Shown here in pieces: positions 1 to 6,177 of a DNA stretch of 11,222 nt. The stretch spans positions 1 to 11,222 of the forward strand of contig JANSXJ010000096.1 of the NCBI GenBank assembly GCA_024743015.1. Direction: 5' to 3'. The stretch is from Hyphomonas sp. (GTDB taxonomy: Bacteria > Pseudomonadota > Alphaproteobacteria > Caulobacterales > Hyphomonadaceae). The notes beneath the pieces are model-generated. The model had not been told where the DNA came from. It ran no database searches and saw nothing but the letters and a program-made list of their open reading frames with translations. Every line of letters starts with the position of its first letter. The first letter of the stretch is position 1. A program made the translations under genes and the position numbers.

Positions 1-941
1 GAGCGTTGCATCCAGAGCTGCAAGCGCTCAAGCATGTAACGACGGTTGTACAGTCCGGTCAGTTGATCGATCACTGACAACTCAAGACCGGTATCCACGC
101 GTTTTCTAAGGATCTGGATGTAGCGTTTGCGCCGAACTTGCGTTGCGACGCGCGCCTGAAGCTCCTGGAGGTCGAGTGGGGTTTGAATGATGTCAGAAGC
201 TCCGATACGCAAACCTTCCGCGGCGCGTTGATGGTCTTTCTCGTCGCAGGTCACGATAATGGCGAAGTCTCTCGCCTCTCGAAGCGACCTCAGTTGGGCA
301 CACAGTTTCAGGGCGTCATGACGCTGACCAGACAGCCCGAGGACGATGAGGTCAATTTCCTTGAACTTGATCCCGCTTTTCTGCGCATCAATCCATGTCT
401 CTGCCTGGTTGCCGACCGCTTGCAGAGCACTGGCGACACGGCGGGCTTCGGTATTGTTCTGATCGACCACGAGGATACTGGCCGGCTTGGAGAGCGTTAT
501 TAGCTCACCCTCTGTAAAGTTTGCCGTGTGCGGATTTGCGGCCTCACGCGTACGAAGCTCATCCGCCACCGCGTTGTAACGAGAAAGCGCTTCGAGCCTT
601 GCAAACAAGGCGAAATCATCGACGGGCTTTGATAAAAAATCATCCGCGCCCGCTTCAAGCCCCCGCAACCGGTCGTCTCGATCGGTCAAGGCGGTCAGCA
701 TCACGATCGGGATGTGGCGGGTTGAAATATTCGATTTGAGCTGCCGACAAACTTCATACCCATCCATTCCGGGCATCATGACGTCGAGCAGAATTATATC
801 TGGTTGCTGATGGATCGCCGCGCTGATCGCATGCTCACCGGAATGAGACAGCATGACAGTATAGTATTTCGCTTCCAGCTTGGCTTGAACGAGCCTGCGA
901 TTGGCTTCGATATCATCGACCACCAGGACGCGCGCCGTCAT
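1..941 (-). CDS. pleD: PleD response regulator / diguanylate cyclase (3' end outside window)
   Basis: PleD makes cyclic di-GMP and drives the swarmer-to-stalked transition in Caulobacter. The frame is open from the ATG at 941 to the left edge (313 codons, no stop), so the C-terminus is missing. REC1 (about residues 1-120) has D9/D10, phospho-acceptor D53 in a DVMMPGMDG motif, T83 and K105. REC2 (about 153-275) starts SILVVDQNN but has Gly (about 202) where the acceptor Asp should be, as expected of the adaptor domain in PleD proteins. The last about 25 residues ([11 protein letters not shown]) open the GGDEF domain; the GGDEF active-site loop lies beyond the edge. Its start overlaps the divK stop as ATGA (938-941), so translation is probably coupled and the two genes form one operon. 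The domain order and divK linkage make the assignment strong. Confidence 0.95.
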   Translation of the reverse strand, partial: MTARVLVVDDIEANRRLVQAKLEAKYYTVMLSHSGEHAISAAIHQQPDIILLDVMMPGMDGYEVCRQLKSNISTRHIPIVMLTALTDRDDRLRGLEAGADDFLSKPVDDFALFARLEALSRYNAVADELRTREAANPHTANFTEGELITLSKPASILVVDQNNTEARRVASALQAVGNQAETWIDAQKSGIKFKEIDLIVLGLSGQRHDALKLCAQLRSLREARDFAIIVTCDEKDHQRAAEGLRIGASDIIQTPLDLQELQARVATQVRRKRYIQILRKRVDTGLELSVIDQLTGLYNRRYMLERLQLWMQR

Positions 942-1330
942 GTCGGATTGTCCTTGGGCATCAGGTCATCAACTGTTTTCAGGAATGAACGAACCTGGAT
1001 GGGTTTGGATAGATATCCTTCGCATCCGGCTTCACGGACCAGCAATTCATCCGTCCGCATCGCGAACGCGGTCACGGCGAGGACTGGAATAGCAGATGTC
1101 CGCTCATCGTCCTTCAACCAGCGCGTTATATCCAGCCCGGAAACCTCTGGCAGCTGAATGTCCATGATGATCAAATCGGGCTGCTCATCGACGGCGAGCG
1201 CCGCGGCCTTACCGCCGTCTGTACACTGCAACGTCTCGTATCCGCTTGCTTCCAGCAGGTCGCTGAACAAGCGCATATTCAGCGCATTGTCCTCAACGAT
1301 CAGAACTTTCTGAGCGGTTTGTTTCGCCAT
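938..1330 (-). CDS. divK: DivK single-domain response regulator
   Basis: A 130-residue stand-alone receiver domain with no output domain. In Caulobacter, DivK is phosphorylated and dephosphorylated by DivJ and PleC and acts through DivL-CckA to lower CtrA activity. Visible signatures are acidic E13/D14, phospho-acceptor D57 in [12 protein letters not shown]87 in AVTAFAM and K109 in YLSKPI. The [15 protein letters not shown] segment is very like Caulobacter DivK. The N-terminus is about 4 residues longer than the Caulobacter protein; ATG 1330 has only a weak purine-rich element upstream. It overlaps pleD by 4 bp and is transcribed divergently from dinB. The upstream region carries three GANTC sites and a possible LexA box (see separate entries), so methylation-linked or damage-linked control is possible but inferred. 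Confidence 0.95.
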   Translation of the reverse strand: MAKQTAQKVLIVEDNALNMRLFSDLLEASGYETLQCTDGGKAAALAVDEQPDLIIMDIQLPEVSGLDITRWLKDDERTSAIPVLAVTAFAMRTDELLVREAGCEGYLSKPIQVRSFLKTVDDLMPKDNPT

Positions 1331-1336
1331 AATCGC

Positions 1337-1373
1337 GATTCCGAATCACCAGGGATCGTATCTGCCCCGATTC
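1337..1373. promoter_or_regulatory. Cluster of three GANTC (CcrM-type) sites upstream of divK
   Basis: GATTC at 1337-1341, GAATC at 1343-1347 and GATTC at 1369-1373 lie in the leader/promoter side of divK. GANTC is the target of the cell-cycle methyltransferase CcrM, and in Caulobacter the regulator GcrA acts with CcrM methylation at such promoters. By eye the whole window has only about 18 GANTC sites where about 44 would be expected from random equal base use, so three in 37 bp of a promoter region stands out. Function is inferred. Confidence 0.5.
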
Positions 1374-1375
1374 TT

Positions 1376-1381
1376 TTTATA
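1376..1381 (-). promoter_or_regulatory. Candidate -10 element for divK-pleD
   Basis: On the minus strand the sequence reads TATAAA about 45 bp upstream of the divK ATG. No good -35 hexamer lies 16-18 bp upstream, but a GTTAAC motif (1391-1396) sits where an activator or repressor could act. This is the best candidate I see in the intergenic region, but it rests on sequence resemblance alone. Confidence 0.3.
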
Positions 1382-1386
1382 GCCTG

Positions 1387-1401
1387 GTTCGTTAACGTTT
1401 C
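1387..1401. promoter_or_regulatory. Possible second LexA box (7 of 8 positions)
   Basis: GTTC-N7-TTTC matches the alphaproteobacterial LexA consensus GTTC-N7-GTTC except for one base in the second half-site. It lies just upstream of the candidate divK -10 element and about 24 bp from the perfect box next to dinB. With one mismatch it could be a weak site or chance. Confidence 0.35.
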
Positions 1402-1424
1402 TTTTCCAATTGCACCATTTCGCG

Positions 1425-1439
1425 GAACATGGCATGAAC
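1425..1439. promoter_or_regulatory. LexA operator (SOS box) of dinB
   Basis: GAAC-N7-GAAC is a perfect match to the direct-repeat LexA box of alphaproteobacteria (equal to GTTC-N7-GTTC on the other strand). It ends 4 bp before the dinB ATG at 1444. A bound repressor would cover the region where transcription of dinB must start, which fits SOS control of a translesion polymerase gene. No ordinary Shine-Dalgarno sequence fits between this box and the ATG, so dinB may start from a leaderless or very short-leader transcript, or at the second ATG (1453). Confidence 0.75.
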
Positions 1440-1448
1440 ATTCATGCC
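1431..1448. repeat. 18-bp perfect inverted repeat across the dinB start
   Basis: GGCATGAA, a 2-base spacer (CA), then TTCATGCC gives 8-bp arms without mismatch. The palindrome overlaps the right half of the LexA box and includes the ATG at 1444. In RNA the 2-base spacer is too small for a hairpin loop without opening pairs, so a protein-binding role is more plausible than a hairpin. It may also be a by-product of the GAAC half-site. Confidence 0.6.
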
Positions 1449-2724
1449 CTCAATGTGCAGAGACTGCGACGCTGATGTCTCCGAACATTCGGAGACTTGC
1501 CCAAATTGCGGCTCCTACCGAATTGTTTCGCACCCAGAGCTGGAAACACTCTCCATCGCTCATATCGATTGCGACGCGTTTTTTGCGGCCATTGAAAAAC
1601 GGGATAATCCCGCGCTGAAGGACAAACCCGTGATTGTTGGAGGCGGCAAACGAGGCGTTGTCGCAACCTGCTGTTACCTTGCTCGGTTAAACGGCGTCCG
1701 ATCCGCGATGCCGATGTTCAAGGCTTTAAAAGCGTGCCCGGAGGCGGTCGTCGTCAAACCGCGCCGTGAGGCGTATTCGGAGGCGTCGCGAACCATCCGC
1801 ACGATGTTTCAGTCGCTTACCCCAAAAGTTCAGATGCTGAGTGTCGACGAGGGATTTCTCGACCTCTCTGGAACCACGCGCGTGAACGAAGCTATCCCTG
1901 CGCGATCATTGGCACGCCTCGCCAGAGATATCGAAACTGAAGTCGGGATTACGATATCGGTGGGACTGTCAGAGAATAAATTCCTGGCGAAAACTGCGAG
2001 CGAGCTGGACAAACCACGAGGGTTTGCGGTGCTATCCAAACATGAAGCGGTCGAGATGCTTTCTGAGAAAAGCGTCGGGTTCCTACACGGGGTCGGCAAA
2101 CAACTCGCAAAAAAGCTTGAACGAGACGGATATCGGCTGGTCGGCGACCTGCAGTCCGCGGAGCCACGAGACCTTATCCGCCGCTATGGCGAAACCGGCT
2201 TATGGCTCCACCAGCGTTCTCTCGGTATTGATAACAGGCCCGTTCGTACCGATACTCTGCGAAAATCCGTGTCCGCGGAACGCACTTTCAATGAAGACAT
2301 TTCAGACTACAAACTGCTCGAGGATCGCCTATGGCAGGTCTGCGAAGAGACATCTGTGCGGGCTAAACGATCAAATGTTGAAGGCTCAACCGTCACATTG
2401 AAACTGAAGTCTAAGGACTTTCGAAATCTAACCCGGTCGGTCACGATTCCCACGCCTACCAATCTGGCAAACGTACTCTTTCGGTATGCAAAGCCGCTTC
2501 TGGCGCGTGAGTCCCAGGCCGGTCGGCAGTATCGTTTGATCGGGATTGGCATTTCCCACCTCACTGATGCTCGCTGGGAAACACGTGATCTGGTCGATCC
2601 GAGCGTCGAGAAACGCGCCAAGGCCGAACGGGCGAGCGACGCGGCCAGATCGAAATTTGGTAACGGCTCCGTCGTCACGGGTCGGTCCATTCGCCTCGCA
2701 AAGCACAAGGCGCAAAAGTCGTAA
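1444..2724 (+). CDS. dinB: DNA polymerase IV (Y-family) with N-terminal zinc ribbon
   Basis: DinB is an error-prone polymerase that copies past damaged bases and lacks proofreading. The 426-residue protein has the catalytic carboxylates D42 (HIDCDAFF) and D135/E136 (SVDEGFLD), steric-gate F47, and the SAMPMFKAL segment of the fingers/palm. The usual thumb and little-finger regions follow, with a helix-hairpin-helix near residues 215-235 (FLHGVGKQLAKKL). E. coli DinB is 351 residues; the extra N-terminal about 35 residues hold C5-x2-C8 and C19-x2-C22, a likely zinc ribbon of a kind I recall from related alphaproteobacterial DinB proteins. Starting at ATG 1453 would keep all four cysteines. No clear C-terminal clamp-binding motif is visible. 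It is divergent from divK behind a perfect LexA box. Confidence 0.95.
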   Translation: MPSMCRDCDADVSEHSETCPNCGSYRIVSHPELETLSIAHIDCDAFFAAIEKRDNPALKDKPVIVGGGKRGVVATCCYLARLNGVRSAMPMFKALKACPEAVVVKPRREAYSEASRTIRTMFQSLTPKVQMLSVDEGFLDLSGTTRVNEAIPARSLARLARDIETEVGITISVGLSENKFLAKTASELDKPRGFAVLSKHEAVEMLSEKSVGFLHGVGKQLAKKLERDGYRLVGDLQSAEPRDLIRRYGETGLWLHQRSLGIDNRPVRTDTLRKSVSAERTFNEDISDYKLLEDRLWQVCEETSVRAKRSNVEGSTVTLKLKSKDFRNLTRSVTIPTPTNLANVLFRYAKPLLARESQAGRQYRLIGIGISHLTDARWETRDLVDPSVEKRAKAERASDAARSKFGNGSVVTGRSIRLAKHKAQKS

Positions 2725-2786
2725 TTCCGGCTTGCCGTGCGCCTGTAACTGGCGTTAGCAGAGAGGCAAAGCACGAAGGAAACACG

Positions 2787-3245
2787 ATGTCGTCACCAGA
2801 ATCTCGCCTTGCGGATCTCGGGATCTCGCTCCCGGCGCCTATGGCTCCCGTCGCCAATTATGTGCCCTATGTCCTGTCCGGCAATATGCTGTTTGTATCA
2901 GGTCAAGTCAGTGCAGGTCCCGACGGCCTGATGCAGGGACGCCTCGGCGAAAACCTGTCACTCGAGGAGGGCAAAGCCGCTGCCCGCCTCTGTGCCATAA
3001 ATCTGATCGCGCAATGCAAAGCCGCGGTTGGAGATCTCTCACGGATCGCAAGGGTAGTTAAACTGGGGGGCTTCGTAAACGCGCACGCCGATTTCACGGA
3101 CTTGCCCGAAGTGATCAATGGCTGCTCTGACTTAATGGTGGATGTGTTTGGCGAAAAAGGCCGCCACGCGCGGGCGGCTGTGGCGAGCCCGGTTCTACCA
3201 CGCGGTGTCGCAGTTGAAGTCGACGGCGTGTTTGAAATTGGCTGA
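2787..3245 (+). CDS. RidA/YjgF-family protein
   Basis: 152 residues, somewhat longer than classical RidA (about 128). RidA proteins hydrolyse reactive enamine/imine intermediates released by PLP enzymes; this branch is poorly characterised. Features are the NMLFVSGQVS strand (33-42), a FVNAHADFTDLPEVINGCSD stretch (96-115) typical of the longer subfamily, and GRHARAAV (125-132). R129 aligns with the catalytic Arg of RidA and E144 lies near the usual acidic residue. A GAAGGA Shine-Dalgarno at 2775-2780 supports the ATG. It lies 62 bp after dinB with no terminator-like hairpin and T-tract between. Its 3' end meets the phosphodiesterase gene, so the two are probably cotranscribed. The assignment to the family is firm; the exact substrate is unknown. 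Confidence 0.9.
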   Translation: MSSPESRLADLGISLPAPMAPVANYVPYVLSGNMLFVSGQVSAGPDGLMQGRLGENLSLEEGKAAARLCAINLIAQCKAAVGDLSRIARVVKLGGFVNAHADFTDLPEVINGCSDLMVDVFGEKGRHARAAVASPVLPRGVAVEVDGVFEIG

Positions 3246-3960
3246 GGCGTTCGAGCTGTCTGAATTTGCCTATGCCCATCGCGGGCTGTGGACTGAAGGT
3301 GGCTTAACGGAAAACAGCCTCGAAGCGCTACTCGCAGCTGCAGACGCAGGTCTCGGGGTGGAATTTGACGTCCGTCCAGCCGCGGACGGTACACCCATTG
3401 TGTTCCATGATTCGGTTTTGGATCGCATGACCGAAGCGACGGGGAGCGTCGCTGATCGCTCCGCCGCTGACCTGATCGGCATTCCGCTTGTGGGCGGCGG
3501 CGCAATTATCTCGCTGGATGGCTTCCTATCGGCATGGCCTCAGACAACGCCGCTGCTTTGCGAACTCAAAGTGGATGGTGATACTGACGCCGAGCGATTT
3601 GCATCGACAGTGGGAGCCATGTTGAAGGCTCATTCGGGTCCGGCGGCCGCGATGAGTTTCTCACCCATCGCCGTATCCGCCTTGCCCTCAGGTCTGATGC
3701 GTGGACAGCTCGTCCTGCCCTCGGAAATGACCGGCGCCGAAAACCTGACAGACATTGCCGGCGGACCCGTTGATTACTTCGCGTGCCATGTCAGCGATGC
3801 GCACCATCCCTCTTTGCAGGCGGTTCGTCAGGCAACCCCGCTGGTGACTTGGACCGTGAAGGATGTTGCCGCATGCGAAGCCCTGGCATCGGTCACAGAC
3901 AGTCAAATCTTTGAAGGGTTCGATCCGGCGCTCGCAAAACGACACATTTTGCATAAATAA
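3232..3960 (+). CDS. Glycerophosphodiester phosphodiesterase (GDPD family)
   Basis: Hydrolyses glycerophosphodiesters from phospholipid turnover to glycerol-3-phosphate and an alcohol. From TTG 3232 it is 242 residues. The TIM-barrel active-site motifs are all visible: HRG (16-18), E44 and D46 in GVEFDVRP, H59-D60 in VFHDSVLDR and E111-L-K113. No signal peptide is evident, so it is probably cytoplasmic. The start is uncertain. The only upstream ATG (3142) overlaps RidA by 104 bp and adds residues unlike the family. TTG at 3232 or 3238, or GTG at 3205, fit better because the domain begins at AYAHRG. None has a strong Shine-Dalgarno, so translation may be coupled to the RidA stop (3243-3245). 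The next gene starts 7 bp after its stop. Confidence 0.87.
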   Translation: MKLAEAFELSEFAYAHRGLWTEGGLTENSLEALLAAADAGLGVEFDVRPAADGTPIVFHDSVLDRMTEATGSVADRSAADLIGIPLVGGGAIISLDGFLSAWPQTTPLLCELKVDGDTDAERFASTVGAMLKAHSGPAAAMSFSPIAVSALPSGLMRGQLVLPSEMTGAENLTDIAGGPVDYFACHVSDAHHPSLQAVRQATPLVTWTVKDVAACEALASVTDSQIFEGFDPALAKRHILHK

Positions 3961-3967
3961 GAACCTT

Positions 3968-5131
3968 ATGGACGAACCTGTCTTCACAGCGCGCATCGCA
4001 AGTGAGATGCAAGACATTGCCCCAGAGGCGTGGAACGCTGTTGCCAACCCGGTTGGCGCACCGTTCGATCCCTTTCTGACATGGGAATTTCTGGAGGCCC
4101 TGGAAGCTTCGGGTGCCGCCGTACCAGAAACCGGTTGGTCGCCCTGCCATATTGTCATCGAAGACCCAAATAAGACTATCCTCGCGGCCATGCCGATGTA
4201 CGCCAAAACACACAGCCAGGGTGAGTTTGTGTTCGATCATAGCTGGGCGGACGCTTATCAGCGCGCGGGTGGTGACTATTTTCCGAAATTGCTGGCCGCC
4301 GTTCCTTTCACACCGGTGACGGGCCGTCGTCTTTTGACCAAACCCGGTCCTGATCAATTGCGGCTCGCGAATGCGCTCGTATCTGCCGCCATTCAAATCG
4401 CGGCGCAGAATGACTTTTCGTCATTGCACATCAATTTTGTCGAACCCGGTCAGGCCGAGCAGCTGAAAGAACTCGGCCTGCTGATCCGCAATGACCAACA
4501 ATTTCACTGGCGCAATGATGGCTACAAAGACTTTGGCGACTTCCTTGAAGCGCTGTCCTCATCGAAGCGCAAGAATTTGAGGAAAGAACGCGCCAAAGCC
4601 CAGTCTGGTTTGACGTTTCAGCACCTCACGGGCGACGACATCAAAGCCCATCACTGGGATGCGTTCTTTGAGTTCTACATGGATACGGGCGCCCGCAAAT
4701 GGGGCTATCCGTATCTCAACCGCGAGACGCTCACCCTGCTAGGCGAGCGCCTGGCCGAGCACATCCTTCTCATTCTCGCTTGCGAGGATAACGTGCCGAT
4801 AGCCGGGGCGCTCAATTTCATCGGTTCGGACACGCTCTATGGTCGCTATTGGGGTTGCACTGCGCCTCGCCCTTTCCTGCACTTTGAGACTTGCTACTAC
4901 CAAGCAATCGATTTTGCGATCGCGAACGCTCTCGCCGTCGTGGAAGCGGGCGCTCAAGGCGGCCACAAGCTCGCGCGCGGGTATGCGCCCGTAACCACCA
5001 CTTCAGCCCACTGGATCGCGCATAAGGGCCTGAGAGACGCGATTGACGATTACCTCGCCCGCGAGCGACAGGCTGTCGCGCACGAAAGCGCCTACCTGAC
5101 CAAACGAACCCCGTTTAAGAAAGACGCATGA
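3968..5131 (+). CDS. DUF482 / FemAB-like GNAT-fold protein (COG3146)
   Basis: 387 residues. The family (PF04339) has a GNAT-type acyltransferase fold and is often annotated as an N-acetyltransferase; its substrate is not established. Hallmark segments are GYKDFGDFLEALSSSKRKN (185-203), AGALNFIGSDTLYGRYWGC (279-297), PFLHFETCYYQAIDFAI (302-318) and EAGAQGGHKLARGY (326-339). No signal peptide or membrane segment is seen. The frame is open back to ATG 3863, but that start lies about 100 bp inside the phosphodiesterase gene. ATG 3968 gives the usual family N-terminus and a 7-bp gap with an AAGAA-like element. The stop overlaps the next gene as ATGA (5128-5131). The linkage with RidA, GDPD and HIT genes suggests a housekeeping operon, but gives no clear substrate. 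Confidence 0.9.
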   Translation: MDEPVFTARIASEMQDIAPEAWNAVANPVGAPFDPFLTWEFLEALEASGAAVPETGWSPCHIVIEDPNKTILAAMPMYAKTHSQGEFVFDHSWADAYQRAGGDYFPKLLAAVPFTPVTGRRLLTKPGPDQLRLANALVSAAIQIAAQNDFSSLHINFVEPGQAEQLKELGLLIRNDQQFHWRNDGYKDFGDFLEALSSSKRKNLRKERAKAQSGLTFQHLTGDDIKAHHWDAFFEFYMDTGARKWGYPYLNRETLTLLGERLAEHILLILACEDNVPIAGALNFIGSDTLYGRYWGCTAPRPFLHFETCYYQAIDFAIANALAVVEAGAQGGHKLARGYAPVTTTSAHWIAHKGLRDAIDDYLARERQAVAHESAYLTKRTPFKKDA

Positions 5132-5727
5132 GTAGTTACGCCGTTAGAGTATTTTCGACGATGGAAGAGGCGCGAGTGGTTCAATCGCTGCTCGTTGCTC
5201 ATGGAATTCCAGCCGAGCTTGATTGCGCATACCACGCGCAGAACGATTGGCTAATCATACAAGCCCTCGGCGGAATTCGCCTTCTCGTTCCACGTGGACT
5301 CTCGAATGAGTCCTCGTTCATCATCCAGGAAGCTAACGAGTCGTCGAAATTAGCTCTGGAGTCGGAGGCTCCATCCCGAGGGAATGATAAACGAAACAAA
5401 CGTAGAATAAGACGCCTAAGTCTCCCTCTGACATTTTTCGGCGTTCCACAATGCCTCGTGATAGTAACGGTGCTAGTGCTGTTGCACTACAATGTGATCG
5501 AGCCACCTACTTTTGACAAACCCTCATATAGAGCGAGTGTTTACGAAGCGGGTGATATGCATTTGCCGCCTCCCGCTCCGAACCCTCGCACATGGGACCA
5601 AGGATACCATATTGGGCGTAGCTTTATCTTTCCAGGCTTGGACCAACTCATCATGTTCGGTTTGCTGGGACTGGCATTTTCCAATTTTGAGCGCGCAAGA
5701 AGGAATAAGAATGACCCTCCACGCTGA
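5128..5727 (+). CDS. DUF2007 domain membrane protein of unknown function
   Basis: 199 residues. Residues 1-75 resemble DUF2007 (PF09413, a putative signal-transducing domain): AVRVFSTMEEARVVQSLL, HGIPAEL and GGIRLLVPRG. A basic linker (85-97) precedes a hydrophobic helix (about 99-121), a proline-rich loop (about 125-165) and a second hydrophobic helix (about 168-186). With basic residues flanking both, both termini are probably cytoplasmic. The start overlaps the previous stop by 4 bp and the end overlaps the HIT gene by 17 bp, so it is translationally embedded in the operon. It is unlike its neighbours: about 51% GC (5161-5700, counted by hand), with AGA, ATA, CTA and AGT codons and four GANTC sites at 5297-5363. 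This suggests recent acquisition. No function can be assigned. Confidence 0.8.
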   Translation: MSSYAVRVFSTMEEARVVQSLLVAHGIPAELDCAYHAQNDWLIIQALGGIRLLVPRGLSNESSFIIQEANESSKLALESEAPSRGNDKRNKRRIRRLSLPLTFFGVPQCLVIVTVLVLLHYNVIEPPTFDKPSYRASVYEAGDMHLPPPAPNPRTWDQGYHIGRSFIFPGLDQLIMFGLLGLAFSNFERARRNKNDPPR

Positions 5728-6148
5728 GTATGAACCCGATAATATCTTCGCCAAGATCCTGCGCGGCGAGATGCCGAGTGTGAACGTATTTGAAGACGAT
5801 GTCGCCCTGTCATTCATGGACGTTTTTCCGCAATCGGAAGGGCATACGCTGGTCATCCCGAAACGGGTAGAAGCGCGGAATTTTCTGGATATGCCAACCG
5901 AAGCGCTCGGCGCGTATATGGAACGCGTTCAACGCGTTGCGCGGGCGGTTGAAAAAGCGCTGCAGCCAGACGGCGTCGTCGTCACTCAGTTTAACGGCGC
6001 GCCTGCCGGTCAAACTGTGTTCCATCTCCACTTCCACATCATTCCGCGCTGGAAAGACCGATCGCTTAGCGGACATGCCAGCGGTGAGATGGCGGAGATC
6101 TCGTATTTGGAAGAAATCGCCAATAAAATCCGCCCATACGCCGGCTAG
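5711..6148 (+). CDS. HIT-family (histidine triad) hydrolase
   Basis: 145 residues. HIT proteins are nucleotide hydrolases or transferases that cleave at the alpha-phosphate, for example AMP-lysine-type phosphoramidates or dinucleoside polyphosphates. The triad is H105-L-H107-F-H109 in QTVFHLHFHIIPR, with N95 and Q101 in the usual NGAPAGQ segment upstream. FAKILRGEMPS (13-23) and the GHTLVIPK strand (44-51) are typical of the Hint-like branch. The open frame extends upstream to 5513, but ATG 5711 is chosen because it gives the family N-terminus and follows AAGGA (5699-5703) at 7 bp. It overlaps the DUF2007 gene by 17 bp. The length fits the family and the protein is likely cytoplasmic; the physiological substrate is unknown. 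Confidence 0.93.
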   Translation: MTLHAEYEPDNIFAKILRGEMPSVNVFEDDVALSFMDVFPQSEGHTLVIPKRVEARNFLDMPTEALGAYMERVQRVARAVEKALQPDGVVVTQFNGAPAGQTVFHLHFHIIPRWKDRSLSGHASGEMAEISYLEEIANKIRPYAG

Positions 6149-6156
6149 TGTGCTAG
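6145..6156. repeat. CTAG-TGTG-CTAG dyad upstream of the luxR-type gene
   Basis: Two CTAG tetramers separated by TGTG form a small dyad that starts in the HIT stop codon and ends 21 bp before the regulator ATG. CTAG is usually rare in proteobacterial genomes. The right half overlaps a TAGTAT sequence (6154-6159) that could be a -10 element. It is shorter than a typical 18-20 bp lux box, so an operator role is only a suggestion. Confidence 0.25.
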
Positions 6157-6177
6157 TATAAGCGCTGCGAGGGGACA

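Noticed and set aside
138..1157. Several plus-strand open frames at the left end
   Set aside because: They are antisense to pleD and divK, whose domain motifs are continuous on the minus strand.
1391..1397. GTTAACG resembling half of a CtrA box (TTAA-N7-TTAA) upstream of divK
   Set aside because: Neither spacing partner on either strand reads TTAA (GGCT and GAAA on the minus strand), so only a half-site is present.
2725..2786. Possible terminator between dinB and the RidA gene (CGCC, 7-base loop, GGCG)
   Set aside because: The stem is only 4 bp and no T-tract follows it.
2903..3505. Long open frame of about 200 codons on the minus strand
   Set aside because: It lies opposite the RidA and phosphodiesterase genes, its translation is rich in Arg, Pro and Ser without any recognisable motif, and it has no Shine-Dalgarno. 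It is an antisense shadow.
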